Positions 1-7,890 of a stretch of DNA of 13,461 nucleotides are shown in pieces. The position numbers were made by a program, and so were the translations under genes. Under the pieces are notes generated by a model. It was given only the letters and a program-made list of their open reading frames with translations, made no database searches and was not told the DNA's origin. Source of the DNA: Desulfobulbaceae bacterium (lineage in GTDB: Bacteria; Desulfobacterota; Desulfobulbia; Desulfobulbales; Desulfocapsaceae); NCBI GenBank assembly GCA_030599175.1, contig JAUVON010000040.1:1-13461 (forward strand), in the 5' to 3' direction. Position 1 is the stretch's first letter. Every line of letters starts with the position of its first letter.

Positions 1-1
1 G

Positions 2-412
2 GCAAAGTCGGCACAGATTCAAGTAATGGGCTGGTACAGTGATAAAAACCGGGAGGATGATGTTCGAGATGGTGGAGGGGGCAGTGTTACTCTGGAACAT
101 AGAGGGTTGCGGGAAGGGGAAAACTATGTGTTCAGATTTGCTTCTTCAGACGGTAAAGCGACCAGCACAAAAAGAATCCTGTTTTTGGGATATGGCAGAG
201 AAATAAATGACTTTGATCATTTTGGCATAGGGCTGGCTACCGGTCAATCTGCAGCATCATCGAAATGGCAGGGAGTTATGGAACTATACTACCAGTGGCA
301 AATCACCAAAGAACTGTTGATTACACCAGATTTCCAGTTGCTTACAGGACTAAAGGATGGGGAGGACGATCTTGGTTTTGTCATTGGTCTTCGTGCAGGA
401 GTAGTTTTTTAA
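2..412 (+). CDS. OprB-type carbohydrate porin, C-terminal part (5' truncated by window edge)
   Basis: Outer-membrane β-barrel protein, probably a carbohydrate-selective porin of the OprB family. The frame is open from base 2, so the gene starts before the window; the ATG at 26 is only an internal methionine. About 136 residues are visible. They show alternating hydrophobic/polar β-strand texture, the stretch ELYYQWQITKELLITPDFQ (near the end), and a terminal GLRAGVVF with the closing phenylalanine typical of outer-membrane barrels. The YQ..I...L.I.PD.Q pattern followed by a GLR strand is what I know from OprB C-termini. The stop at 410-412 lies only 11 bp from the stop of the convergent thioesterase gene, with no hairpin terminator between them. 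The identification rests on the last 60 residues, so another 16-18 stranded porin family is possible. Confidence 0.72.
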   Translation, partial: AKSAQIQVMGWYSDKNREDDVRDGGGGSVTLEHRGLREGENYVFRFASSDGKATSTKRILFLGYGREINDFDHFGIGLATGQSAASSKWQGVMELYYQWQITKELLITPDFQLLTGLKDGEDDLGFVIGLRAGVVF

Positions 413-423
413 TTCAGCAGTGG

Positions 424-861
424 CTATTTTTCTTTCTTCTGTCTGCGGGCAACCTTGAAAAGAGAAGTAAAACGCATCACCTCTTTACCGTTTTGATCCT
501 TGACTGTTGCCTGGCCGTGCAGGGTTCGTTGGTCGTGTTCACTTTTAGTTACTACCGCATGGGCGGTGACAACCCCTTCCTGTACCGGGGCGAGAAAGGT
601 CGATTCGAGGGAGAGGGTGGCAAAATGAGTTCCGGGGGCCAGCAGCGATTTGCAGGCTATGGCAACAGCCGTGTCGGCCAGGCTGGTCAGGGCTCCGCCA
701 TGCAGCAGGCCTGCGCCTTGGGAAAACTGGTGGAGAAAGGGCATGGTAAGAACTGCATGGCCGTCGGTTGCGCTCTCGATCTCCATCTGCAGCAGAAGCT
801 CAAAAGGGGCGCAGGCGAGCCAGTTGTCCATCCTGATATGATGGGGGCCGGTATTTTTCAT
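424..861 (-). CDS. PaaI-family hotdog-fold acyl-CoA thioesterase
   Basis: A 145-residue single-domain protein, the usual length for PaaI/YdiI-type thioesterases that hydrolyse acyl- or aryl-CoA in the cytoplasm. The signature is GLLHGGALTSLADTAVAIA (residues 51-69): the HGG turn starts at His54, and the helix carries Asp63, the position of the catalytic acid in this family. FATLSLESTFLAPV (80-93) matches the central β-strand. It is the last gene of the Bat operon: its ATG overlaps the batE stop as ATGA (858-861), and an AGGATGAG ribosome site sits 6 nt before the start. The overlap implies translational coupling to batE. The substrate cannot be told from sequence. A metabolic tie to the Bat proteins is not established, so the gene may simply share the transcript. 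Confidence 0.88.
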   Translation of the reverse strand: MKNTGPHHIRMDNWLACAPFELLLQMEIESATDGHAVLTMPFLHQFSQGAGLLHGGALTSLADTAVAIACKSLLAPGTHFATLSLESTFLAPVQEGVVTAHAVVTKSEHDQRTLHGQATVKDQNGKEVMRFTSLFKVARRQKKEK

Positions 862-1628
862 TGTATACTCATCCTATTCTTAATGCCGATCACCGGTTCA
901 ATTGACGAGGAGGAGATCCAGCCTTTGCGGCCGGTTTCATCGGTTATATAGCTGAAGTTACTGTGGATTTTTTCCGGATAAACCAGTCGGCCCTGTTGAA
1001 TGGAGCTCGTTGAGGCGGCAGAGTCGAAGGGAGAGAGCAGCAGGCGGCTGTCGTTCTCTATTACAACCGATGGTTGCCACTGTTTATGACGGGAGAAAGC
1101 ACCTGCTGCACAGAGGATAAAAAGTATACAGCAGCCCCCGGTGACCAGGCGCCGCATCTGAACGGAAAAGGAGAGTTTAAGCGATGCAAGTTGAAACGTG
1201 CTGAAGAGCAGCAGGAGGACGAAAGCAGAAATAGTCCACTGATTGAGATCCAGCAGCTGAAAAAAACGTTCCGACCATGAATATTCTCTGGGAAAGAGAC
1301 CACTCTCCTTCCTGACTAATTCCAGATTGCCCTGGATGTCAGAATCTGAGGGAGCAAGGCGCAGGGCGCGCTCATAATTGAGAATTGCCTTGCCCGTCTG
1401 TCCTGACTGAGCATAACTGTTGCCAAGATTGAAGAGCAGCCCGGCACCATACCCTGATGTTGCTGTCAGCTGCTCGTATATTTCCGTGGCACCGGAGAAA
1501 TCCCTTTTGCTATAGGCTTCATTCCCCTGCTCAAAGAGCTCCTGGTTGCTCTGAGCGACAGTAACACTCGGGATGAAAACTATAATTAAGAGTAAGAGAA
1601 GAAGGGGGCAGGAGACAGTTAACTTCAT
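858..1628 (-). CDS. batE: BatE: TPR and SH3-like membrane protein
   Basis: Last Bat component. A signal peptide or N-terminal anchor spans residues 1-25 (long Leu/Ile run, ending TVAQ). TPR repeats follow at about 27-100, including LFNLGNSYAQSGQTGKAILN and YERALRLAPSD. Two membrane helices lie near 133-150 and 161-178, and a C-terminal SH3-like β domain at about 185-246 contains GWISSSSIEPV. This order (TPR, two helices, SH3) is the known BatE architecture. It probably sits in the inner membrane with the TPR region in the periplasm, offering protein-interaction surfaces to BatA/B/D. The start is set by GGAGGAG five bases upstream and by a 4-nt ATGA overlap with the batD stop. The stop overlaps the thioesterase start in the same way. 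Confidence 0.85.
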   Translation of the reverse strand: MKLTVSCPLLLLLLIIVFIPSVTVAQSNQELFEQGNEAYSKRDFSGATEIYEQLTATSGYGAGLLFNLGNSYAQSGQTGKAILNYERALRLAPSDSDIQGNLELVRKESGLFPREYSWSERFFQLLDLNQWTISAFVLLLLFSTFQLASLKLSFSVQMRRLVTGGCCILFILCAAGAFSRHKQWQPSVVIENDSRLLLSPFDSAASTSSIQQGRLVYPEKIHSNFSYITDETGRKGWISSSSIEPVIGIKNRMSIQ

Positions 1629-3439
1629 ATCAGCTCCTCCAACTCTCTCTTCAGTTGTTCAAAGTATTTCTGCATCGTTTCAGGTGAAAGTTCACTGGTT
1701 CCGTAAGCCGCCTGTTCTGCAACTGCAAAGATTTCTATCAGGTCTGTTGTATCACCAAGTCTGTTTTTAATGTCAGCCAGACTGATAGCGGAGCCTTCCA
1801 CCTGCCAGAGCAGACCGAGTTGCTGTTGTATCGACTGCCGACAGAGGGCAAGAAAGAGGGGCCCATCATTGGAATCTCTTGCCTGTGAGAGTTTGGCCAG
1901 ATCACCCGTTAACAGCTCCTGCCTTTTCTTTTGTAGTTGAAGTTCAGGATGTTTCTCCAAGTTACTGATACGCAGTTTGAAGAAAAAGACAAAGAGGAGA
2001 AACAGGAGACAGCATCCGACTGTGGCAAGAAACCAGGTCTTTTTATAAAGAGGCATGATGCTCTGATACAAAGTGCCCGTTTCCAGATGAAGAGGTGCTA
2101 AGCCCTTGATACCTTCCACTGCTTCAGTTGCAGGCTGGGCAGATTGCGGCTTTACCGCTGTTGCTGTCAGTTGTTGTTGAGGGGTGACGGAGCTGTCAGG
2201 CTCTGCAATATTAACAGCAATGGGAGCGCTGGCAACAGTTATATAACTCTCTTTTTCAGGGTCAAAATAGCTGAACGAAAGGGATGGGATCTGCTTGAGC
2301 CTGCTGTTCTTAGCTACTATCGCCTGCTCAAATTGTTTTTTGCCGAAAGGATATGTTTCCTGACTGGAATATTCCGTGCTGGGGGAATAGGTTTTCCAGT
2401 CGGGAGTTGACGGGAAGTGTGGAGGTTCCACCCGGTCAAAGTTACCCTTTCCTGCAATTTCCATGGTCAGGGTTATTGGTTCGCCGATTTCGACTTGCCT
2501 GGGGGATGCACTGACTGTAAGCTGGAAATCACCAATTGCTCCGGAGAAGTCTTCCGGTCTGCCTTTCTCTGGAAGTTCTAACGCTTTAAAGTGAAGTTCA
2601 GGGCTGATGACCTGGATCGGTTTTCGCTGAAGGCCGCCAAAAACACTGTCAAAAAATGAATCCCCAAAAGGGCTGTTGCCACCAAAGGGTGACCTGGCTC
2701 TCTTCTGCTGAAGGAGCAGCGTGGCGTCAAGTTCAAAGAGAACCGGATGGCGGCCTGCCTTTATACCGGATATGGTCGTGTCCCAGCTCAGCACATGGTA
2801 TATCACACCTTTCAGTTGTTCCTGGTTCTGTTCAGGTTCATTGCTTAAAGGCGCCATAACTACACCGTCTGCTTTGAGGGCCGGGGGCGAATTGATAGGT
2901 TCCCACCGGTATTTCCGATTAAAATAAGCTTTGATTTTAAGCGGAACTATCTCTCCGGTATAATGTCTGCCAATCTCACTGACCAGAATAAATGCGACAT
3001 CATTTTCGCCGGATGAAGTGCTTGTTTTTTGTTTGTGAGCTTGCTGCCGCTGACCTATGGCGGTTACTTGAAAGGTGATGGGCTTGGTCTGCACCGTTTC
3101 TTTGCCGGCGGTAATTGAGATTGGTGGAATGGTGTAGGTTCCAGGCTGGAGTGGTTGTACTATATAACTACCGGAGATTGAGGAAGAATAGTTGCCGTTT
3201 ATAATATTGATCCTGCTTGATTGACCCCGGTTGTGGAATTGGAGTCCATCGATTTCCTTTATTTCTATATCGGCAGAGCGGGCTCCAGTAACTGTAATGG
3301 TCAGTTTTGCTGCACTGTCAACGGGAAAAGAGTGGCTGGAAAGAGATGCCTCCACAGTTATTTCAGCCCGGGCTGGGAGTGAGAATAGGGGCAGCAGCAG
3401 GAGACAAATAAAAAAAGCAGAGAAATTGCGTCGGCCCAT
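1625..3439 (-). CDS. batD: BatD: periplasmic β-sandwich protein with membrane anchor
   Basis: A 604-residue protein, full length for BatD. A signal peptide covers residues 1-25 (hydrophobic core, cleavage after PARA). A long region of repeated immunoglobulin-like β-sandwich character follows. Its first module has the BatD-typical texture EASLSSHSFPVDSAAKLTITV, and its later part has VSASPRQVEIGEPITLTMEI. A single membrane helix lies at about 468-490, followed by a roughly 114-residue helical cytoplasmic tail. The topology (large periplasmic domain, one helix, cytosolic tail) is the family norm. BatD is the largest exported part of the system and a plausible scaffold or client-binding subunit; its molecular function is unknown. 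The start codon shares one base with the batBC stop (TAATG), and the stop overlaps batE by 4 nt, so all three are likely co-translated. Confidence 0.87.
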   Translation of the reverse strand: MGRRNFSAFFICLLLLPLFSLPARAEITVEASLSSHSFPVDSAAKLTITVTGARSADIEIKEIDGLQFHNRGQSSRINIINGNYSSSISGSYIVQPLQPGTYTIPPISITAGKETVQTKPITFQVTAIGQRQQAHKQKTSTSSGENDVAFILVSEIGRHYTGEIVPLKIKAYFNRKYRWEPINSPPALKADGVVMAPLSNEPEQNQEQLKGVIYHVLSWDTTISGIKAGRHPVLFELDATLLLQQKRARSPFGGNSPFGDSFFDSVFGGLQRKPIQVISPELHFKALELPEKGRPEDFSGAIGDFQLTVSASPRQVEIGEPITLTMEIAGKGNFDRVEPPHFPSTPDWKTYSPSTEYSSQETYPFGKKQFEQAIVAKNSRLKQIPSLSFSYFDPEKESYITVASAPIAVNIAEPDSSVTPQQQLTATAVKPQSAQPATEAVEGIKGLAPLHLETGTLYQSIMPLYKKTWFLATVGCCLLFLLFVFFFKLRISNLEKHPELQLQKKRQELLTGDLAKLSQARDSNDGPLFLALCRQSIQQQLGLLWQVEGSAISLADIKNRLGDTTDLIEIFAVAEQAAYGTSELSPETMQKYFEQLKRELEELI

Positions 3440-5325
3440 TACCAGTCTCTCTCGATGGGTTTATTCTCAGTCTTACGCCCTGTGGGTACAAAATTAAGCT
3501 CACCTTCCTCGCTTTTAAGACCATTGAGCAATCTTTCAGCCTCTTCTCTGGTCATTTTGCCGAGCTGCTGTCTCCGGGCATCCATTGCTGCCTGTTCCTC
3601 TTTACCGCTCTCTTCCATTTTTGTTTCTTCACCCTTTGCCGACTGCTCTGCTCCATTTTTATCGCTTTCCTGTGGTTTGCCTTTATCGCCTTCGCCCTCT
3701 TTTTCTTCCGGTTGAGAAGAGCTCTCTTCAGTCTGCGAATCCTGCTTCTGATTTTCTTCTGAAGGCTGCTTTTGATCACTTTTTTGACTATTTTGATCCT
3801 GCTGCTTTTGTTCCTGTTTTTCCTCCTGTTGCTTCTGCAGCTCTTCCAGCTGTTTTTTAATCAACTCGTGGTTGTATTGCGCATTTTCATCTTCAGGGGT
3901 AAGTTCCAGGACCCCTTGCAGGGACTCCAGCGCCTGCTGCCACTGTTCTATTGTTGCCTGCGGGTCTCCCTGTACCATCTCCAATCCCTTACGGTAGTAA
4001 GAATTGCCGCGATTATAGTATGCTTTCTTCTGTAAATCGATGTTATTACTCTGCAGAGTCCTGGAAAATGATGCAATGGCATCATCAAACATATTGTTTT
4101 TATAGGCAGCTGTGCCAAAGTTATAGTGCAGTTCCGGATCGTCTGGAGATTTTTCCAGCTTTTGACTGTAATATTCGGAGGCTGCAATATAATTACCTTC
4201 ATTGTAGGCCTGCTCTCCTTCAGAGCTCCGGGCTTCTGCATGCAATCCCATGGTAAATAAAAAAGCGAGGACAAGAAGAGTGCCATTTCGGCGTATCCTG
4301 CGGCTTACAGATTTTATCAGCGGCAGAGACAATGCTCTTTTAGATTTTCTTTCACTGATGAGAAAGTCACAGATAAGGAGAAAGAGTGCCAGGGCTAACG
4401 GGTATTCAAATCGTTCAAGGGGAACCTTATGCCTTCTCTCCGCCAGCTCTTCTTTGGGGATAAGGGCCAGTTTCTGCTGGTAGACGGTTTCCAGCCCCTC
4501 TCCGCTGCTGCCAAGGGGGACGTAAAGGCCGCCTGTTGTCTCGGCGATCCGGCCCAGCGTCTGTTCATCCAGTCTGGAAGTGACAAAGTTCCCCTGGCTG
4601 TCTTTGACAAACCCTCCTCCGGTCAGCGGGATGAGTTCTCCCTCTTTAGTCCCTACGCCGACCGTATAGATGGTCAATCCCTTTTCTGCTCCATCCGCTG
4701 CGGCTTTGAGGGCGTCTCCCTGCAGGTTTTCGCCATCAGTGATGAGAACGAGGATTTTATGATTTACACCATTATTCAGAGTTGCGGCCGCCGTGTTGAT
4801 AACCTCTGCGATATCGGTGCCGCCCTGGGGGATAATATCGCTGGTGACCGCAGAAAGTGAGTGTTCAAAGGCATTATAATCCAGGGTAAGCGGACACATA
4901 AGAAAAGCAGAGCCGGCAAAGGGCATAAGTCCCACACGGTCACCTTCAAGCTGGCGTACAAAATCGAGAATAGCAAAGTGGGCTCTCTTTAATCGGTTTG
5001 GCTTGATGTCTTTTACCAGCATACTTTTTGAGGTATCGAGGGCAAAGAGTATATCAATGCCCCTGCGCTTTACTTCAACCCATTTAAAGCCGTATTGCGG
5101 TCTGGCAAGTGCTGTAAAACAGAAGAAAACAGCAGAAATGACGAGGATATTTTTTAGACGTCGCCTGGGGTTGGAAATATTACGGGTGAGTCGGCCCAGC
5201 AGTTGGCGGGCTGCAAATTTTTCCAGGGTTGCTTTTCGGCGCTGCTGGAGAACTCGGATAACAAGAGTGAGGGTGATACAAACACCAAGTCCACAGATCA
5301 GCCAGAGTGGTTGAGCAAAATTCAT
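3439..5325 (-). CDS. batB: BatB-BatC fusion: membrane VWA domain plus TPR protein
   Basis: One uninterrupted 628-codon frame joins two proteins that are separate in the Bacteroides-type operon. The BatB half has helices near 9-25 and 58-75, then a VWA domain (about 88-285) with the metal-binding MIDAS motif DTSKS (97-101), GGTDIAEV (168-175) and LITDGEN (194-200), and a helix at 308-323. At about 348-364 there is a second hydrophobic stretch ending in HAEA, which looks like the old BatC signal peptide. The BatC half has about three TPRs (366-485, e.g. LHYNFGTAAYKNNMFDDAI), a Gln/Glu/Lys/Ser-rich disordered stretch (485-580) and a C-terminal segment with MTREEAERLLNGLKSEE (591-607), typical of BatC-like proteins. 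It follows batA by 15 bp with a GAGGT ribosome site. Fused VWA-TPR Bat proteins are, to my knowledge, also found in other proteobacteria. Confidence 0.88.
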   Translation of the reverse strand: MNFAQPLWLICGLGVCITLTLVIRVLQQRRKATLEKFAARQLLGRLTRNISNPRRRLKNILVISAVFFCFTALARPQYGFKWVEVKRRGIDILFALDTSKSMLVKDIKPNRLKRAHFAILDFVRQLEGDRVGLMPFAGSAFLMCPLTLDYNAFEHSLSAVTSDIIPQGGTDIAEVINTAAATLNNGVNHKILVLITDGENLQGDALKAAADGAEKGLTIYTVGVGTKEGELIPLTGGGFVKDSQGNFVTSRLDEQTLGRIAETTGGLYVPLGSSGEGLETVYQQKLALIPKEELAERRHKVPLERFEYPLALALFLLICDFLISERKSKRALSLPLIKSVSRRIRRNGTLLVLAFLFTMGLHAEARSSEGEQAYNEGNYIAASEYYSQKLEKSPDDPELHYNFGTAAYKNNMFDDAIASFSRTLQSNNIDLQKKAYYNRGNSYYRKGLEMVQGDPQATIEQWQQALESLQGVLELTPEDENAQYNHELIKKQLEELQKQQEEKQEQKQQDQNSQKSDQKQPSEENQKQDSQTEESSSQPEEKEGEGDKGKPQESDKNGAEQSAKGEETKMEESGKEEQAAMDARRQQLGKMTREEAERLLNGLKSEEGELNFVPTGRKTENKPIERDW

Positions 5326-5340
5326 CGGTTATCGACCTCG

Positions 5341-6327
5341 TTATGGAAGCTTTCTACGGGCTATGACGATTTCAACAAAGAGCAGCAGCAGTCCGGCCAG
5401 AATAAAAAACGGAAAGAGTTCACGGTAGTTGTCAAATTTTTTAATTGTCCTGATGGTTGTCTCCATGGTGTTTATCTCTTCATATATTTTTCCCAGGGAG
5501 GCGGTGTCGGTGGCACGAAAATAGCGCGCCCCTGTCAGCTCGGCAACCTTCCGCAGGGTTTTTTCATCGATGTCTACCTTGACGCGAACAAGCTGACGCT
5601 GGCCAAAGGCATTGGTCACCGGCATTGGTGCTTCCCCCCGGCTGCCCGCACCAATGGTATATACTTTGATATTAAGCGTTTCAGCAGCCTCCGCGGCAAT
5701 AAGAGGCGGGATACGGCCACTGTTATTCATGCCGTCGGTGAGCAGGATCAGGATCCGTGATTTCGACTTTTTATCCCGCAGTCTGTTTGTGCCGCTGCCG
5801 ATTGCTGAACCGATTGCCGTGCCATCTTCCACCATCCCTATCTGCAGCGACTCGAGCCTTTTCTTTAACCAGTTATGGTCCAGGGTTAAAGGCGAGACCA
5901 GATAGGGACGACCGCCGAAGGCAAGGAGGCCGATGCGATCATTGGGCCGCTGCTCTATAAATTCTTCCACAACTTTTTTGACTACTTCCAACCGGTTGGT
6001 CGGCTTTCCACCCAAAGTAAAATCCATGGCCTCCATGGAGCCTGAGACATCTACAGCAAGGAGGATGTCAATGCCGCTGGCCTCAATTTCGGTGGTACTG
6101 CTCCCTTGCTGCGGTCTGGCAAGTGCGAGGATAAAAAGAGAGAACACGACCAGGCGCAGAAGGAGGAGAAGAGTTCCCGGTCGAGATTTCCTGGCGGTTG
6201 CCAGAGATGCAGCAAGGGAAGTTGAAGAAAAGGTGAGAGCGGGGGCAGCACCTCTTTTACCATAGAGCAGAGCCAGGAGAGGCAAAAGGGTGAGAAGCCA
6301 GAGTAGTTCGGGGTGAAGGAATCTCAT
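5341..6327 (-). CDS. batA: BatA: membrane-anchored VWA protein
   Basis: A 328-residue inner-membrane protein. It has an N-terminal helix (about 7-22, after MRFLHPE), a second helix at 52-70 ending ILALARPQ, and a periplasm-facing VWA domain (about 86-285). A final helix lies at about 304-324 before the basic tail ARRKLP. The MIDAS metal site is complete: DVSGS (93-97), DGTAIGSAI with the conserved Thr170, and LLTDG with Asp198. I chose the ATG at 6327 and not an earlier in-frame ATG at 6423. It begins the typical BatA N-terminus, has GGAGAAG 8 nt upstream, and makes an ATGA overlap with the preceding gene; the earlier start would add 32 uncharacteristic residues. The adjacent BatB half has the same layout, as expected for a paired A/B complex. 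Confidence 0.9.
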   Translation of the reverse strand: MRFLHPELLWLLTLLPLLALLYGKRGAAPALTFSSTSLAASLATARKSRPGTLLLLLRLVVFSLFILALARPQQGSSTTEIEASGIDILLAVDVSGSMEAMDFTLGGKPTNRLEVVKKVVEEFIEQRPNDRIGLLAFGGRPYLVSPLTLDHNWLKKRLESLQIGMVEDGTAIGSAIGSGTNRLRDKKSKSRILILLTDGMNNSGRIPPLIAAEAAETLNIKVYTIGAGSRGEAPMPVTNAFGQRQLVRVKVDIDEKTLRKVAELTGARYFRATDTASLGKIYEEINTMETTIRTIKKFDNYRELFPFFILAGLLLLFVEIVIARRKLP

Positions 6328-6962
6328 GGTCTGGTCTTCTCCACAAAACCAATAATTGCGCCTTCCATCAACTCCATGTTCTCCTGCAGAGGGATCTGAT
6401 GGGCAAATTTGGCCATATCGCACTGTTCGAGGCAGGTTTGCAGCTCAGTTTTGCAGCTGCGAATGGATGGATCGGCGGAGGAGCTGCCTAAAGTAGAGAG
6501 AAATTCTCCGGTGGTCTGCCGGGTTGACTTGATGCCAAAACGCGACTCCACATAGTTTCGAAGTATCAGGGAGACCCTGTCCATATAAAGCAGGGCCCGG
6601 TCGGGGTTCAGCAGCTTTCTTGCTTCTGTGAGCTCGGAGAGTGCCTTTTCCCAGGGCGGGGTTGGCGGAGTCGTTGACTTTTTTCTCCTTTTCAGCAGCA
6701 GGAATACCGCAACAGCGAGGAGCAGCAAGAGAGCAATGACTCCACCATAGAGCAGCATCCCTGCCCGTTCCGTCAACTCCAGGGGACCATAAATATCCCT
6801 TATCTCCTGGGGTTGACCGGCGGGCTGTGGCTGCTGCAGCGAAGTTGCATTCTTTTGCGGTTTATTAAGCAGCGTCAATGGTGTATCTGTTCCTTCCTCT
6901 GCAAATGTGGACAGGGGAAGAAGAAAGATGAGCAGACAAAACAGGGGAAACAGGAATCTCAC
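6324..6962 (-). CDS. DUF4381-type membrane protein of the Bat operon
   Basis: A 212-residue protein with a signal peptide (1-21, LLPLSTFA), a short Gln/Pro-rich periplasmic stretch, a membrane helix at about 69-90 followed by KRRKK, and a cytoplasmic helical domain. That domain contains WEKALSELTEARKLL and LILRNYVESRFGIKSTRQTTGEFL, which resembles DUF4381 proteins always found between a DUF58 gene and a VWA gene in such operons. It starts at GTG, which shares one base with the DUF58 stop (TAGTG); a strong GGGGAGGA lies 7 nt upstream and there is no suitable in-frame ATG. Its stop overlaps batA by 4 nt. The position between the DUF58 protein and BatA, and the cytosolic tail, suggest it links the cytoplasmic MoxR/DUF58 parts to the membrane VWA parts. 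That role is inference. Confidence 0.8.
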   Translation of the reverse strand: MRFLFPLFCLLIFLLPLSTFAEEGTDTPLTLLNKPQKNATSLQQPQPAGQPQEIRDIYGPLELTERAGMLLYGGVIALLLLLAVAVFLLLKRRKKSTTPPTPPWEKALSELTEARKLLNPDRALLYMDRVSLILRNYVESRFGIKSTRQTTGEFLSTLGSSSADPSIRSCKTELQTCLEQCDMAKFAHQIPLQENMELMEGAIIGFVEKTRP

Positions 6963-7873
6963 TATGCATTCCTCCCCTTTCGAGCGCCGAAAAAATTGAG
7001 CAGAGGAGGGAGATAGGGTGCATCTGTGGACAGATCGAGAATATCTATTCCCGCTGATCGAAGAGTCTTCTGCAGAGATTTATGCCTGATTCCTGCCAGT
7101 TGACTATACTGCTTGCGGATGGACGGATCGGAAGTATTGAGATCAACCTGCTCGCCGGTTTCGGCATCCTCAAGAGTTAACCAGCCCACATCCGGTAGGT
7201 CAAACTCACGAGGGTCGGAGACAATTACCGCGATGAGGTCATGCCGTCTGTTGGAAATCTGCAGCTTTGGCTGCAGATCATTGAGACTCTCTTGAAAGTT
7301 GCCCGGTAGACAGAAGTCGGAAATAAGGAAGTTGACACATTTACGTTTTATAACCCGGTTGACAAAATCAAGGGGAAGTTTGAGGTTGGTGTTTTTTCCC
7401 TGGGGCTGGAAGAAGAGAATTTCTCTTATGATCCTGAGTATATGTGTCTTGCCTTTTTGGGGAGGAATATAGAGTTCGACAAAATCGGTAAAAAGAACAA
7501 GACCAACCTTATCGTTATTTTTTACCGCCGAAAAGGCTAGAACCGAACCCAGCTCAGCCATCATTTCTCTTTTGGAGGAGTCTGTTGAACCAAAATCTCC
7601 TGATCCACTGATATCGATCATCAGCATGATGGTTAGTTCCCGCTCCTCGGTAAACTTTTTGATATGCGGGATACCAGTTCTGGCGGTGACATTCCAGTCT
7701 ATGGAACGGATATCATCCCCGGGGACATATTCGCGCACCTCATCAAAGTTCATACCGCTTCCCTTAAAGACGGACTGGTAGTTGCCGGCGAGACTGTCAT
7801 TGACCAGTCTGCTTGTGCGAACCTCCACCTGGCGAACTTTCTTAAGGATTTCTTTTGTTAACTGGGTATCCAT
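6962..7873 (-). CDS. DUF58 domain protein (VWA-like MoxR partner)
   Basis: A 303-residue cytoplasmic protein with no membrane helix. The DUF58 hallmark region is clear: GNYQSVFKGSGMNFDEVREY (30-49), followed by PGDDIRSIDWNVTART (51-66). A VWA-like Rossmann fold follows with the metal-site motif DISGS (87-91). The C-terminal part is less conserved and ends ARKGRNA. DUF58 proteins are almost always encoded next to a MoxR ATPase and are thought to be its adaptor or substrate-recognition partner. The gene begins 17 bp after moxR, and no clear Shine-Dalgarno is visible in that gap, so its translation may depend on ribosomes finishing moxR. Confidence 0.9.
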   Translation of the reverse strand: MDTQLTKEILKKVRQVEVRTSRLVNDSLAGNYQSVFKGSGMNFDEVREYVPGDDIRSIDWNVTARTGIPHIKKFTEERELTIMLMIDISGSGDFGSTDSSKREMMAELGSVLAFSAVKNNDKVGLVLFTDFVELYIPPQKGKTHILRIIREILFFQPQGKNTNLKLPLDFVNRVIKRKCVNFLISDFCLPGNFQESLNDLQPKLQISNRRHDLIAVIVSDPREFDLPDVGWLTLEDAETGEQVDLNTSDPSIRKQYSQLAGIRHKSLQKTLRSAGIDILDLSTDAPYLPPLLNFFGARKGRNA

Positions 7874-7890
7874 AGCGAGAAACTGAAACC

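Noticed and set aside
413..423. Bidirectional terminator between porin and thioesterase genes
   Set aside because: Only 11 bp separate the stops, and no inverted repeat was found there or within the nearby gene ends.
265..951. A 228-codon open frame on the + strand across the porin end and thioesterase/batE
   Set aside because: It lies antisense to two well-recognised genes, has no family-like features, and overlaps the true porin frame; it is a shadow of their codon use.
3439..5325. Frameshift or sequencing error joining separate batB and batC
   Set aside because: The frame is continuous with coherent protein on both sides and a plausible linker. Separate genes would need a stop that is not there.
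6325..6423. Earlier ATG for batA giving a 360-residue product
   Set aside because: The extra 32 residues are hydrophilic, out of family, and wholly inside the preceding gene; the ATG at 6327 has a good ribosome site and ATGA overlap.
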